Shown: one piece after another, positions 54,719-64,000 of the stretch | How the letters are laid out: each line of letters begins with the position of its first letter | Position numbering within the stretch: position 1 is the first letter of the stretch | Assembly: GCA_022822005.1 (NCBI GenBank) | Contig: JAJECO010000009.1 | Location: 59,939 to 123,938, forward strand | DNA: 64,000 bases | From: Candidatus Poribacteria bacterium | GTDB lineage: Bacteria; Poribacteria; WGA-4E; PCPOR2b | Direction of reading: 5' to 3' | The notes under the pieces: model-generated | Database searches by the model: none | Told to the model about the DNA's origin: nothing | The model's input: only the letters and a program-made list of their open reading frames with translations | Made by a program: the position numbers and the translations under genes

Positions 54719-55678
54719 ATGGCAACGAATCAAACGAGAGTCGGACTCGCCCGAACTGGCGAACGACGGCAAAATGTTTTCACCGCCCTAGACCTTGTGC
54801 GCGACGATGTCACCCCCAAGCTGCGTGAACAAGTGATGTTGAAGCCGAATTTCCTGTCCAGCACAAATCAGCTCGCCTCGACACACGTTGACGCTATCCG
54901 TGGCGCGATTGATTTCTTGTTGACTGTGCCAGAGCCGCCGAAAGAGATTATCATCGCAGAGGGTGCTAACCAAGCGTTTTCGGGAGAAGCTTTCGATAAC
55001 TTCGATTACAGAGCTTTGCTCGACGAATATGCTATTCCGATTCAGCTCGTAGACCTGCATCAGGATGAGGGCTGGGAAGAAACCCCTGTCGTGCTTGCTG
55101 ATCGCAGCGAAGTGCCTGTTCGGATGCCCAAAACTGTGCTCGATTGCCCATGTGCGATTTCAGTGGCGGTCGCAAAGACGCACGATGTTGATGTGGTGAC
55201 GCTTGCCCTCAAAAACATGATCATGGGAACGCTGCATCTCAAAGATCGCATCAAAATGCACGGCTACCACAGCCATGCCGATCGGGAACTGCCACGCGAG
55301 GCGCAAACGTTGAACATCAACCTGATTCGCCTATCCCGCTATCTGTCCCCTGACATTGCCCTCATCGACGGCACCCTCGGTTTGCAAGGCAACGGTCCTG
55401 GCGGTACGGATTCAATCCCGCTCGGAATTGCTGTCGCCAGTGCGGATGTGTTCGCCGCGGACGCTGTAACTGCCAAGGCGATGGGGTTTGAACCACTGGA
55501 GATTGGTCTGTTTCACTATGCCAATGAGATGGGCTATGGAGTGGCGGATCTTGAGCAGATTGATGTATTAGGCACACCTATTGATGAGGTTATCAAACCT
55601 TTCAAGCCACACGAAACGACACCGCTTCAATTTCAATGGCAGGAAGCCGACGCAGCGCACTATTTGAATGCAGGCTAA
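54719..55678 (+). CDS. DUF362 domain protein
   Basis: 319 residues. VMLKPNFLSSTNQLASTHVD, EIIIAEGANQAFSGE, SVAVAKTHDVDVVTLALKNM and ALIDGTLGLQGNGPGG follow the DUF362 pattern; the C-terminal ferredoxin found on some members is absent. Members are cytoplasmic proteins of unsettled function. A very strong TAAGGAGGATATCG precedes ATG 54719. It is convergent with the GH-like gene. Confidence 0.86.
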   Translation: MATNQTRVGLARTGERRQNVFTALDLVRDDVTPKLREQVMLKPNFLSSTNQLASTHVDAIRGAIDFLLTVPEPPKEIIIAEGANQAFSGEAFDNFDYRALLDEYAIPIQLVDLHQDEGWEETPVVLADRSEVPVRMPKTVLDCPCAISVAVAKTHDVDVVTLALKNMIMGTLHLKDRIKMHGYHSHADRELPREAQTLNINLIRLSRYLSPDIALIDGTLGLQGNGPGGTDSIPLGIAVASADVFAADAVTAKAMGFEPLEIGLFHYANEMGYGVADLEQIDVLGTPIDEVIKPFKPHETTPLQFQWQEADAAHYLNAG

Positions 55679-55736
55679 TAGGCATTTATCCGCCGGTTTG
55701 GATTTGGCAGACTAGTACGCTACCAACGATACAGGG

Positions 55737-57098
55737 CTATGCCCGAAACTGTATGGCGTACAGGTCTGCCGCTGCCATAACAAAGCGAAGACGGATTGCC
55801 CTACCAGCCAGTGAGCCGACATCGCTGCCCTTCTCCCATCTGACAACCCGTTCAATTTCATCCCCAAAAACCTCAACGCATTGCGATAACTGATACCCAT
55901 CAATTGGATGACCGTCCACATCCTGGATTTCTAGGCGCAACCCTCCCGCCACAGATGTTGTGTAATTAATCACCAACTCGTTACCTTCGAAGGTCAGTGG
56001 TCGTGTCACAAATTCGCCGCCGGCATAAGGCGCACTAATAGAAACAAATCCATCAGTGCGGAGTGTGCCACGTCGCAAGCGGATAGATGGACGCCGGTAA
56101 TGCTCCATAAAATAGACCGACATTTCTGCCGGTCCCGTTGGCACAACGCCCACACCGGTGTACAGATTTCGGTCCGTCCAGCTATCGGGGTCAGTACCGA
56201 GACTCAAGAACGGCTCCATAAAACGCCGATCCCAGTGCACGCCATCGCGGCTAGTCATAAACACGCTTTCAGAGAGACCGCTGGCTGCCCAATCCGGATC
56301 GAACTTACGATCAGGGACAAAACGTTTCGGGAACATCAGGTAAATATGAGGTGCACGGAAATACTGTGTGCAGGCGTTTTTGTAGAGATGCTCCGTTGGT
56401 GAGTCTCCCAAGTCGATAAATTTCAATTCAGACCAATGACGGAAGTCATCCGAAACACTCCGTCGAATGGATCGGATGCCCGGCGGCACCCAACCCCGTG
56501 CATATGCCACGTACTGGTTTTGCAGCGTATCCCAGAATGCCACGTTGTGGGAATCAAACATCGGCCACGGGTCATCTGGGGCTATCAGGATTGGATCCTG
56601 ATCCAGTGTCTGCCAATGCACGCCATCTGGAGAGGTGAAACCCCGCAAAGTGGCTCGCTTCTCTATTGGAGCACCGACCCCAATAGCTTTATAGCGTTCT
56701 GAGTCCGGTGTTTTCGGGTTACCGTCCTTGAAAACACACAACGCCTTCGCTTCTCTCCCTTGAAGCACGATGTTGTTTTCCCTGTTCCCATTGAACTCAA
56801 AGATTCCCAACGGCGGACGTTCCCAATGCACGCCATCGTCGCTTTCCGCGTAAGCTGTACATTGGTCTTCCCATGTCGATTCCGAACCGCATCCTCGATA
56901 CCACAGCCGATAACGATCACCCTCTTTCATCACCACCGGATCATAACTGATCGATCCCTCCCACGGTTGATTAAACTCAAGGACGACCTCTTGAGGGATG
57001 GGACTGTGCATTTGAAGGTCAACGCCATTCATTTCCTCGATAAGCCAATCATCTACAAACAACTCCAGCCTTGAATTGATGTTTCGTACTCCAGCCAT
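55737..57098 (-). CDS. GH32/GH43-like five-bladed propeller protein
   Basis: 453 residues. Repeated 'SxDGxHWxR' phrases (AESDDGVHWERPP, FTSPDGVHWQTLD, MTSRDGVHWDRRF), FDSHNVAFWD and VFMTSRDG mark a glycosidase-type beta-propeller as in GH32/43/130. An opening LFVDDWLIEE block and a C-terminal beta-sandwich (LEIQDVDGHPIDGY) are typical of proteins in marine heterotrophs. Catalytic acids cannot be assigned with confidence. No signal peptide. Confidence 0.78.
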   Translation of the reverse strand: MAGVRNINSRLELFVDDWLIEEMNGVDLQMHSPIPQEVVLEFNQPWEGSISYDPVVMKEGDRYRLWYRGCGSESTWEDQCTAYAESDDGVHWERPPLGIFEFNGNRENNIVLQGREAKALCVFKDGNPKTPDSERYKAIGVGAPIEKRATLRGFTSPDGVHWQTLDQDPILIAPDDPWPMFDSHNVAFWDTLQNQYVAYARGWVPPGIRSIRRSVSDDFRHWSELKFIDLGDSPTEHLYKNACTQYFRAPHIYLMFPKRFVPDRKFDPDWAASGLSESVFMTSRDGVHWDRRFMEPFLSLGTDPDSWTDRNLYTGVGVVPTGPAEMSVYFMEHYRRPSIRLRRGTLRTDGFVSISAPYAGGEFVTRPLTFEGNELVINYTTSVAGGLRLEIQDVDGHPIDGYQLSQCVEVFGDEIERVVRWEKGSDVGSLAGRAIRLRFVMAAADLYAIQFRA

Positions 57099-57158
57099 TT
57101 ATCCTCTCCAGTTGTTTTGATGCTATTGCGTAGATTTTCACCTTCTTCGATATATTCC

Positions 57159-59516
57159 CTAATTTCCATCATCAAGTAACTCTTCAACGCTCAAACTGTC
57201 GGCGTCCAACTCCTCAATCCAACCCATAACCTCTCTTATCTGCTGACGTGCATTCTTTTCTTGTAATGCCAATATCAGCCGTCTACCAGTATCTCTCAGT
57301 GCAATTCTGACTTCCGTTGCTGTCGGTGCTATCTCTACCGCTGCACGGTATTCCCTTACAGCGTCCAAAACCTCGTCGCGACCAATATAACAAACGACGA
57401 GGCTATTTCGCGCACGGGCGAGCCGGTTTCTAATGTGTGGCGAGTGCCGGTCGTCCACGAACTGCCGCTCAAATTGAGATTCAATTGACAACAGATTTTG
57501 GAAAGCGAGGTTGTTTGTCGGTATCAGAGCCAAGGCGGACTCAAAAGCTACTAACGCTAAAATTGGCTGCTTTCTCAACAGATAAAGATAACCGATCGTG
57601 TTATAAACTTCTGCGCTTTTTGCCGATGGATCGATCTTTTCAAACTCGGTAAGCGCAGCGGTATATTTTCTCTGATTCATGAGCGCATTTCCACGCGCAA
57701 TGTGTAGATTTTTTGAGGCACTCTCTGCCTCCAAACTTTGGGGCGCATCTTCCAAAAGCCTTGCCAGTTCCGTTTCAGCACTTGAAAAGTCACCGGCAAG
57801 TTGATAAGTGTTGATGAGGCTCAAGCGGAGGTTCACCTGTTCAGGAGACAGCGCAAGCGCAAGCCGTAACTGATCAACTGCGTCCTCATACTGCCCTCTA
57901 TCATCAAGGTGTTGTGCATAATGATGATAAGCAGCGACAAGATTCTTGCGAGATTGCCAATCATCGGGCTTCGCGACAAATGCCGATTGGAATGCCCCTA
58001 TCGCTTGCGGATATGCCCTTTTTTTGAGATATAGTTCGCCGAGTAGACTGTGTGCATCAGAGGCATCCTTATCCACCTGAATAAGTTGGAGATAAGCATT
58101 AATCGCCTTGTCAATATCCCCTAATTTACGGTGGGCATTGGCACGTTTCCACAAAACATCTACTAAATTTGCATACGCGATATGCAGCGTTGGGGTTAGT
58201 TGTAGTGCTTCTTGGTATGCAGCGATTGCCTCCTCCCAACGCCGGGCGGACGTTAGTTCTACACCGTAGTTGCTCAAATACCCAGCGAGATTCTGTTTGA
58301 TTTCCAAGTCAGAGCGATCGAATTCAAATGCCTTTCGGTATTGCGCGATAGCATCTTTGAGATTGCCATCCCTCGCATAACCATCGCCCATAAGGCGATA
58401 CAAAACCGCATCATCAGGTTTAAACTGGAGCGCTTCGCCGAAATACAACGCCGCTTCATCATACGCTCTAAGGTTCAAAGCCTTGATTCCTCGTTCCCGA
58501 AATATCTGATAGAGGTTATTGCGAGGCGTCGGATCGTAAGGGTTCATTTCGAGCGATTTGCGGAAGGCGTCGATAGACTGGTCAATCTCTCCATTCCGAT
58601 AGTACATCACGCCGATCGTGTTATACTCATTGGACGAAGGTATCTGCTCAAGTGTACCTTCAAGCAGATCGACAGCCTGTTGGGAGAGCCCAACTTTCTG
58701 ATAGAGTTGTAGAAGTGTTTCTCGCGCTGGATGGTAATTTGGGTTTATTTCAAGACAGGACTTGAAGCTCGCAACAGCCAGTTCGGTATCTTCCCTGTCC
58801 TTGTAGATCGTCCCCAGTAAGTAATGTGCACGTGCGTCTGCCGGGTTGATTTTGAGCTGCTTTTGCAAAGTGTCAATCGCAACGTCATGTTGAGGAGTGT
58901 TTTGCGGCGTGGCGTAGATTTTCAGCAACGTTGCGCGATCCCGCGCAGTTGGACGTTGCGCGATCGATGCCCTAAAACTTACATCAAGCGGGTCAGGGCT
59001 ATGTCCCCACAGTCCAATAGCGTGTCCAAACTCATGTAGGCAAAGCGTTTGAATCTCTTCTTTCGAGAGTCTGGATTCCGCGGAGGGCTTAGGCAGCGAG
59101 AGGATAATTTCGACCGAGAAATCCCCGGATCCGATCCTATCGGAGTCCTCGCCACGTGGGACGCGATGGCGTGTGAGTTCAGCTCTGCCATAGGTCATGT
59201 CCGTCTGCTCTGCCCCGCTGTGTCCCCAACGTACCCAGATATCAGCATCCTTGCTCACTCGCGATTCTTGAAACTGAACTTTACCGTAGGAGGCCACTTC
59301 CCACTGCCGCATCGCATGCCGTAACGCGGAAAGATATTCTTCCGTCTGCAACGCCGATGTAATGTAAACGGTTATCGGCATTTCAACAAAACGGGTAATT
59401 CTGCCGTGAGAGAAAACCGTAATCTGATCGTAATAGTCGTCAGCCAAAGCTGAGAGGGCGGAGATCAGAAACATGGCAGAGAGAGCGATACCTCGGAGTG
59501 AGTCGAGAGTTTTCAT
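57159..59516 (-). CDS. secreted matrixin-like metalloprotease domain with TPR array
   Basis: 785 residues from ATG 59516 (MKTLDSLRGIALSAMFLISA), signal peptide ending near ALADD. Residues about 30-215 form a matrixin-like domain with HEFGHAIGLWGHS, the zinc-binding HExxHxxG motif with the last His one residue later than in classic metzincins. The Met-turn reads DVSF, not DVMxF. From about 220 onwards more than ten TPRs follow. The protein is predicted to be exported; peptidase activity is not secure because of the missing Met. Confidence 0.82.
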   Translation of the reverse strand: MKTLDSLRGIALSAMFLISALSALADDYYDQITVFSHGRITRFVEMPITVYITSALQTEEYLSALRHAMRQWEVASYGKVQFQESRVSKDADIWVRWGHSGAEQTDMTYGRAELTRHRVPRGEDSDRIGSGDFSVEIILSLPKPSAESRLSKEEIQTLCLHEFGHAIGLWGHSPDPLDVSFRASIAQRPTARDRATLLKIYATPQNTPQHDVAIDTLQKQLKINPADARAHYLLGTIYKDREDTELAVASFKSCLEINPNYHPARETLLQLYQKVGLSQQAVDLLEGTLEQIPSSNEYNTIGVMYYRNGEIDQSIDAFRKSLEMNPYDPTPRNNLYQIFRERGIKALNLRAYDEAALYFGEALQFKPDDAVLYRLMGDGYARDGNLKDAIAQYRKAFEFDRSDLEIKQNLAGYLSNYGVELTSARRWEEAIAAYQEALQLTPTLHIAYANLVDVLWKRANAHRKLGDIDKAINAYLQLIQVDKDASDAHSLLGELYLKKRAYPQAIGAFQSAFVAKPDDWQSRKNLVAAYHHYAQHLDDRGQYEDAVDQLRLALALSPEQVNLRLSLINTYQLAGDFSSAETELARLLEDAPQSLEAESASKNLHIARGNALMNQRKYTAALTEFEKIDPSAKSAEVYNTIGYLYLLRKQPILALVAFESALALIPTNNLAFQNLLSIESQFERQFVDDRHSPHIRNRLARARNSLVVCYIGRDEVLDAVREYRAAVEIAPTATEVRIALRDTGRRLILALQEKNARQQIREVMGWIEELDADSLSVEELLDDGN

Positions 59517-59550
59517 CTGACTTTGTCCTTGTAGAACTGAACTTTCACAA

Positions 59551-59737
59551 AATATGGTAAATCGGAGAAATAAGTAGACATTTACCAATAACTCCGACCT
59601 TTGGGAAGTTTCCAAAGTCCCCCTGAACCCCTCTGACAAGGGTTTCCCCCCTGACAAGGGGGGCTAGGGGGGTTGGGGATTTAGGGGGTTGGTTGTGCAT
59701 TGGGAGCGTCTAAGTAATTCTAAAATCTATCATAAAT
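59551..59737. mobile_element. MITE-like element, family B copy 1
   Basis: The right end (TAAGTAATTCTAAAATCTA...CATAAAT) and the core 'gtttcccccctgacaagg', 'ctaggggggttggggatt' and 'gggggttggttgtgcat' match 62481-62618 and 63871-64000. The left end is diverged. It carries CCCCC...GGGGG pairings and no ORF, and fills the gap between the matrixin-TPR gene and copA. Confidence 0.68.
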
Positions 59738-59740
59738 CAG

Positions 59741-62278
59741 TTATCGCTTCATCCGTAAACTATTGCCAACAACGGTTACGCTGCTGAATGCCATAGCGAG
59801 GGCAGCCAATACCGGGTGCAGGGCGCGTAGTACCATCGGTAGGAAGGTGAACGGGTGTAATGCGCCCGCTGCCACCGGGATAAGGAGGACGTTGTAGAAA
59901 AAAGCCCAGAACAGGTTCTGCCTGATGACGCGCATCGTCGATTTGCTAAGCTCAACGGCTTGGGGTACGGACCGGAGATCGCCACTTATCAGGGTAACAT
60001 CAGCCGCTTCCATTGCTACATCAGTGCCTGTGCCAATGGCGATGCCCACATCCGCTTGGGCTAACGCCGGTGCGTCATTGATGCCATCGCCAACCATCGC
60101 CACGTGCCCGGGAGCCTGAGATTTCTGCTCAATTTCCCTCTGTAGGTTCTCTACTGCTGCTGCCTTATCTCCCGGCAGGACTTCGGCGAAGATCCGGTCG
60201 ATTCCGAGAGCATTACCAATACTTTCCGCTGTAGCGCGGTTATCGCCGGTAATCATCACAACCTGCAAACCCAGACGGTGCATCTGATCGATAGCCTCCT
60301 TGGAACCCGGTTTGATGGTATCTGCCACTGCAATCAATCCAGCAGCTTTGCCATCAACAGCAACCCAGATCACGCTTTTTGGGTGCGTCTGCAACCTTGT
60401 AGCTTCAATTCCCAAACCGTTGAGATCAACATTTTGCTCACTCATCATTTTAAGGTTGCCCAAGACAACTTGGTGTTCCTCAACTTGAGCGATAGCCCCA
60501 TGTCCAGCTAAGGCTTCAAATCGGGAAGGTTCTGCCGGTGACAGTCCACGTGCCTCTGCCGCCTGAACGATGGCATTGCCGATCGGGTGTTCGCTTCCCC
60601 GTTCTGCCGAGGCAGCCAGCCATAGCAGCATAGTCTCCTCGTGCTGCATCTCTCCCGCTGCCTCCCCGGTCTCTGGGTGAGGTTCCAGGGTGTTGGCGGT
60701 AACGTTTGAGGTATTACTCTCCGCAACCACTATGTCCGTCACCGATGGCTCACCGGTCGTAATCGTACCGGTTTTATCAAGGATGACTACCTTGAGTGAA
60801 TGAGCGAGTTCTAATGCTTTGCTATCTTTGAAAAGTATTCCCTGCTCTGCCCCTTTGCTTGTGCCGACCATAATGGCGGTTGGTGTGGCAAGCCCAAGTG
60901 CACAAGGACAGGCGATAACCAACACCGCTACCATCCGAATCAGCGACGGCGTAAAACCAGCATCCACGGCAAACCACCAGACCAACAGAGTGATAGCCGC
61001 AATTGCAATAACAGTGGGCACAAAAACGCTTGCAACCCGATCGGCGAGACGCTGAATTGGTGCTTTACTCCCCTGTGCTTCTTGGACGAGTCGGATGATC
61101 TGCGCAAGCGCGGTTTCCGCACCGACCTTGTGCGCCTCAAACTTGAGTCGCCCCTGTTTATTGATGGTTGCGCCAATTACTGGGTCACCCTCTCGCTTAT
61201 CTACCGGTATGCTCTCTCCAGTGAGCATACTCTCGTCAACGGTAGAATTGCCCTCGATGATAACCCCGTCGACGGGAATCCTCTCTCCCGGCCGTACAAC
61301 CACCGCGTCGCCGACCACCACCCGCTCAATCGGAATATCGATCTCTTCGCCGTTCCGTATCACACGAGCTGTTTTCGCCTGCAGCTCCATCAACTCTTTA
61401 ATGGCAGCGCCTGCCCGGTTCTTCGCACGGACCTCTAACAGTTTGCCGAGTTTGATGAGAGTGATAATGACCGCCGCGGTTTCAAAATAGACGTGGCTGC
61501 CTAAGGCAGTGCTGCCCAGCGTCAACGCAACCGTAACGGGCACACTATAAAAGAATGCTGCGGACGAACCCATTGCAACCAACACGTCCATGTTGGCAGC
61601 ACCATTGCGCAATGCTTTGAAGCCGCCCGTGTAATAATCCCATCCAACGTAAAATTGCACCGGTACGGCAAGAGCGAACATCAACCAGTTGCCCCAGAGA
61701 GCGTCAGACCAAGTTCCCAGCATCCCAAAATCACGCCCCATGCTGAAAAGGAAGAGGGGGAGAGAGAAGACGACCCCAGTCCAAAACTCGCGCCTCTGTT
61801 CGTCCATTTCAGCTTCGCGGACAGCCTGCTCGGTATCTACAAGTTGGTCGGGATCCGCTTCAACAACACCGTAACCTACCCCTTCAATAGCAGCAATGAG
61901 ATCAGTGGGAGTCACCTGCCCCGGGATGTACGCTATCTGTGCCTTCTCCGTAGCAAAATTTACAGTTGCAGAGACAACGCTCGGCTGCATCTTGTTAAGT
62001 GCCTTTTCGACGGTTGATGCACAGTTGGCGCAATGCATCCCCGTGATAGGCAATTCGACCTCATGTGTCGCCACCCCGAAACCAATATTCTGAATTTTCT
62101 CAATAATGGTACTCTCATCCAACACAGATGGGTTGAACGCAACGGATGCTTTCTCGGTAGCATAGTTGACGTTTGCCGTTCCCACACCATTCAGTTTCCC
62201 CAACTCGCGTGCGATCGTGTCTGAACAGTTTGTGCAGTGCATCCCAGTTATGGGCAGTGTAATCTGTTTTTCCGTCAT
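59741..62278 (-). CDS. copA: copper-translocating P1B-type ATPase
   Basis: 845 residues from ATG 62278 ([15 protein letters not shown]), after GGGAGGAGAG. Two N-terminal heavy-metal domains (GMHCTNC and GMHCANC), eight membrane helices with the ion-gate CPC ([12 protein letters not shown]), the phosphorylation loop [17 protein letters not shown] (HP locus), TGDN and [14 protein letters not shown]. This is a Cu+ exporter of the CopA type. The N-terminal metal domains and a [13 protein letters not shown] tail are standard. No copper chaperone or CueR/CsoR gene is visible nearby. Confidence 0.96.
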   Translation of the reverse strand: MTEKQITLPITGMHCTNCSDTIARELGKLNGVGTANVNYATEKASVAFNPSVLDESTIIEKIQNIGFGVATHEVELPITGMHCANCASTVEKALNKMQPSVVSATVNFATEKAQIAYIPGQVTPTDLIAAIEGVGYGVVEADPDQLVDTEQAVREAEMDEQRREFWTGVVFSLPLFLFSMGRDFGMLGTWSDALWGNWLMFALAVPVQFYVGWDYYTGGFKALRNGAANMDVLVAMGSSAAFFYSVPVTVALTLGSTALGSHVYFETAAVIITLIKLGKLLEVRAKNRAGAAIKELMELQAKTARVIRNGEEIDIPIERVVVGDAVVVRPGERIPVDGVIIEGNSTVDESMLTGESIPVDKREGDPVIGATINKQGRLKFEAHKVGAETALAQIIRLVQEAQGSKAPIQRLADRVASVFVPTVIAIAAITLLVWWFAVDAGFTPSLIRMVAVLVIACPCALGLATPTAIMVGTSKGAEQGILFKDSKALELAHSLKVVILDKTGTITTGEPSVTDIVVAESNTSNVTANTLEPHPETGEAAGEMQHEETMLLWLAASAERGSEHPIGNAIVQAAEARGLSPAEPSRFEALAGHGAIAQVEEHQVVLGNLKMMSEQNVDLNGLGIEATRLQTHPKSVIWVAVDGKAAGLIAVADTIKPGSKEAIDQMHRLGLQVVMITGDNRATAESIGNALGIDRIFAEVLPGDKAAAVENLQREIEQKSQAPGHVAMVGDGINDAPALAQADVGIAIGTGTDVAMEAADVTLISGDLRSVPQAVELSKSTMRVIRQNLFWAFFYNVLLIPVAAGALHPFTFLPMVLRALHPVLAALAMAFSSVTVVGNSLRMKR

Positions 62279-62370
62279 AGGGCTCTCCTCCCACATTCCT
62301 AGGGGCATTTAATTTTCCGTTTTGTCTCATCGCCCCACTGATTGTACTCGCCCGTTCTCTCCGCACCCGG

Positions 62371-62420
62371 TAGGCGGGGCATCTTGCCCCGCAGTTTGTA
62401 GTAGCGCAATTCATTGCGCG
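62371..62420. repeat. two short palindromic repeats (GCGGGGC and GCGCAA)
   Basis: 'taggcggggcatcttgcccc' (62371 on) and 'gtagcgcaattcattgcgcg' (62401-62420) are both hairpins. Near-identical copies stand at 63729-63752 and 63654-63678 in the opposite order. They are REP-like intergenic units between copA and leuD. Confidence 0.7.
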
Positions 62421-62480
62421 TTGTTATGCCGGTTGTCGTGGGTATCTTTTATCCGTGATTCAGACAATAATATAGCAGAA

Positions 62481-62618
62481 TTATAGTGAACTATATAAAT
62501 ATGTAGACGTTCACCAATAAGGGTTTCCCCCCTGACAAGGGGGGCTAGGGGGGTTGGGGATTTAGGGGGTTGGTTGTGTGTCGAAAGTGTATAAGTAATT
62601 CTAAAGTTCACCATAAAT
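62481..62618. mobile_element. MITE-like element, family B copy 2
   Basis: The ends TTATAGTGAACTA and TAAAGTTCACCATAAAT are imperfect inverted repeats. The core has 'cccctgacaagg', 'ggggctaggggggttggggat' and 'ggttggttgtg'. About 138 bp, non-coding. It is the cleanest copy in the window for the family B ends. Confidence 0.72.
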
Positions 62619-62685
62619 GATTCTACACATTCCAGTGGGGGATTGACACGGCATCCGTTCTGATTATCTCATCAGTCCGGCTATA

Positions 62686-63276
62686 CTAAGTTCCAATTCG
62701 CCCTTCATACGCTGAAATTCGCTCATCAAACTGCAATGTCCAGCCAATTTCATCCAACCCATTCAACAAACAGTGTTTCTCAAAATCGCCAATTTCAAAG
62801 GCGTGTGAGGTGCCATCAGGTTGAATTACTTGCTGCGCCTCCAAATCAACCATCAACCTGTAATCTTCCTGTGCTTCGATCTGTTCCATCAGGTCCGCGG
62901 TCACATTATCCGGCAGAGCGATGGGCAGGAGGCCATTTTTGTAGCAGTTGTTACGGAAAATGTCCGCGAACGAAGGCGCGATTACCGCCTTGAACCCATA
63001 CTGTTGCAACGCCCACGGCGCATGTTCCCGCGAACTGCCACAACCAAAGTTCGCCCCAGCAACTAAAATACTCGCTTCTTGATAACGAAGGTCATTCAGG
63101 ACAAAGTCCGGATTTGGATCTCCATTGTCCAGAAAACGCCAGTCATAAAACAGGAATTGTCCAAACCCAGTGCGCTCAATCCGTTTGAGAAACTGTTTGG
63201 GAATGATCTGGTCGGTGTCTACGTTTAGCCGATTCAACGGTGCTGCAAGTCCAACATGTTCTTTGAATGCTTCCAC
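62686..63276 (-). CDS. leuD: 3-isopropylmalate dehydratase small subunit
   Basis: 196 residues. I use the GTG at 63276 ([16 protein letters not shown]) because GAAGGAGA lies 8 nt upstream; the in-frame ATG at 63303 precedes this ribosome site. LeuD signature [37 protein letters not shown] and [17 protein letters not shown]. With LeuC it isomerises 2- to 3-isopropylmalate in leucine synthesis. leuC is not visible and would lie beyond the window on the minus strand. Confidence 0.95.
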   Translation of the reverse strand: MEAFKEHVGLAAPLNRLNVDTDQIIPKQFLKRIERTGFGQFLFYDWRFLDNGDPNPDFVLNDLRYQEASILVAGANFGCGSSREHAPWALQQYGFKAVIAPSFADIFRNNCYKNGLLPIALPDNVTADLMEQIEAQEDYRLMVDLEAQQVIQPDGTSHAFEIGDFEKHCLLNGLDEIGWTLQFDERISAYEGRIGT

Positions 63277-63426
63277 TGTTTGTATCTCCTTCAAAAATAT
63301 CAATTATAGTTATGTGAGGGATGTGCATCATTATCGTCTGAATCAGGATTCTCTGGATTTAAGGATTTTCAGGATAGAAACTGGAAAGTGAAACGGGACT
63401 ATTTTATGACGGGACAGGGTGCATTT

Positions 63427-63498
63427 AGCCCCAGCGGGGCGACATGTTTATAGCATACCGATAGCCCCATACCCCAAAGCCCCAGCGGGGCGACATGT
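63427..63498. repeat. GCCCCAGCGGGGCGACATGT direct repeats
   Basis: Two identical copies, 63428-63447 and 63479-63498, separated by 31 bp. Each contains the GCCCC-a-GCGGGGC near-palindrome. No ORF spans them. They look like dispersed intergenic repeats rather than a tandem array. Confidence 0.8.
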
Positions 63499-63653
63499 GC
63501 CATTTGTCTGAATCGCAGATTGCTCTTCCATACGAAAGCGATTTATGCACACCCCTCAGGTATATAGCAATTCTGTAAATCCAGATTCAGGTGCGCAGTG
63601 CGACAAAAAGCCTTTTCTTATATTTTATATTTTCAAGACTTGCGCACTCGAAT

Positions 63654-63752
63654 TTGTAGTAGCGCAATTCATTGCGCGTCAAGTGCTTGCATCCCGATCC
63701 GGGGGCATTTTCAGACTCCACACCCATCGTAGGCGGGGCATCCTGCCTCGCA
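63654..63752. repeat. palindromic repeats, second copies
   Basis: 'gtagcgcaattcattgcgcg' (63659-63678) and 'gtaggcggggcatcctgcct' (63729 on) repeat those at 62371-62420 in reversed order, with 50 bp between. The 63277-63860 stretch holds no gene I can support. Confidence 0.7.
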
Positions 63753-63860
63753 TTGGCGATGAAACATCGAATTGCAACCCCCATCGTTCAGCTGCGTAAG
63801 TTCTAATTTTATTAGTTCATTATATCAGATTTCAGGTGGAAGATAAAAAAAATTGTTTCA

Positions 63861-64000
63861 TAGGGTCATTTATAGTGAATTATAGAAATAAGTGGACATT
63901 TGCCAGTAGCTCTGACCTTCGAAAAGTTTCCCAAGTCCCCCTGACAAGGGGGATTTAGGGGGTTGGTCGTACATCGAAGGTGTATAAGTAATTGTAGAAT
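63861..64000. mobile_element. family B element abutting a family A end (cut by window edge)
   Basis: 'tagggtcattta' (63861 on), the family A terminus, runs straight into 'tatagtgaattatag', the family B terminus, then the family B core 'caagtccccctgacaagg' and 'gggggttggtcgtac' and 'taagtaattgtagaat'. The right end lies beyond the window. It suggests nesting or a shared end sequence. Confidence 0.6.

Noticed and set aside
63428..63498. Possible CRISPR array
   Set aside because: Only two repeat units, no further spaced copies and no cas gene in the window.

Overview
The window is a gene-dense bacterial chromosome segment of about 48-50% GC with almost no classical mobile genes. I infer, without a phylogeny, a member of or relative of Candidatus Poribacteria or a similar marine heterotroph. 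The grounds are the gene mix: several Gfo/Idh/MocA oxidoreductases, sugar-phosphate isomerase TIM barrels, an MlrC-type M81 protein, a galactonate-dehydratase-like enolase, a GH32/43-like propeller, Ycf48-like and TPR secreted proteins, and a PorX-like regulator. Scattered short inverted-repeat elements point the same way. Bacterial housekeeping genes (dxs, tlyA, xseAB, lgt, trpC, pyrE, leuD) exclude Archaea and Eukarya.

Layout. 0.1-2.3 kb: cysteine desulfurase and Mrp Fe-S carrier, translationally coupled. 2.4-5.3 kb: GlcD- and GlcE-like FAD subunits without GlcF. 5.4-7.6 kb: Nudix hydrolase overlapping a PorX-like receiver/PglZ protein. 7.7-11.1 kb: a membrane-anchored thioredoxin-like gene with an in-frame TGA in the redox motif, then DsbD and a TPR protein. 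11.3-19.3 kb (minus strand): amidohydrolase, trpC, a large membrane protein, RtcB interrupted by a 510-residue intein, and a DgoD-like enolase. 20-26.8 kb: 13-repeat Ycf48-like protein, DUF805 protein, orphan antitoxins with a higB remnant, ThiO-like oxidase, a 0.9 kb non-coding stretch and an RRM protein. 26.8-33.7 kb (minus): an oxidoreductase plus the tlyA-dxs-xseB-xseA-ymdB-pyrE housekeeping run. 33.7-42.7 kb: sugar metabolism, M81 protein, inositol-phosphate synthase, paired SDR epimerases, GDPD, aminotransferase and a fused MntA-HepT-like protein. 43-50.8 kb: lgt, chrA, P-loop kinase, metallophosphoesterase, Crp/Fnr regulator and glycosyltransferase. 50.8-59.5 kb: a YceI protein with Asn-Pro-Cys repeats, TPR proteins, a sugar isomerase/glyoxalase pair, DUF362, GH-like propeller and a matrixin-TPR protein. 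59.7-64 kb: CopA, leuD and a dense cluster of short repeats.

The strongest unusual signal is the thioredoxin-like ORF at 7694-8134. Its CxxC motif is encoded TGA-Gly-Ser-Cys. A 7-bp hairpin with a GGA loop starts its loop 19 nt after the TGA, as expected for a bacterial SECIS. The gene sits directly upstream of DsbD, so I read it as a candidate selenoprotein of the extracytoplasmic thiol system. No selenocysteine machinery (selA, selB, selC, selD) lies in this window, so this depends on the rest of the genome. Other notable points are the RtcB intein with a non-His penultimate residue, a PorX-like receiver whose phospho-acceptor Asp is Asn, a single-polypeptide MntA-HepT, the NPC-repeat YceI protein, and at least two families of short non-autonomous inverted-repeat elements.
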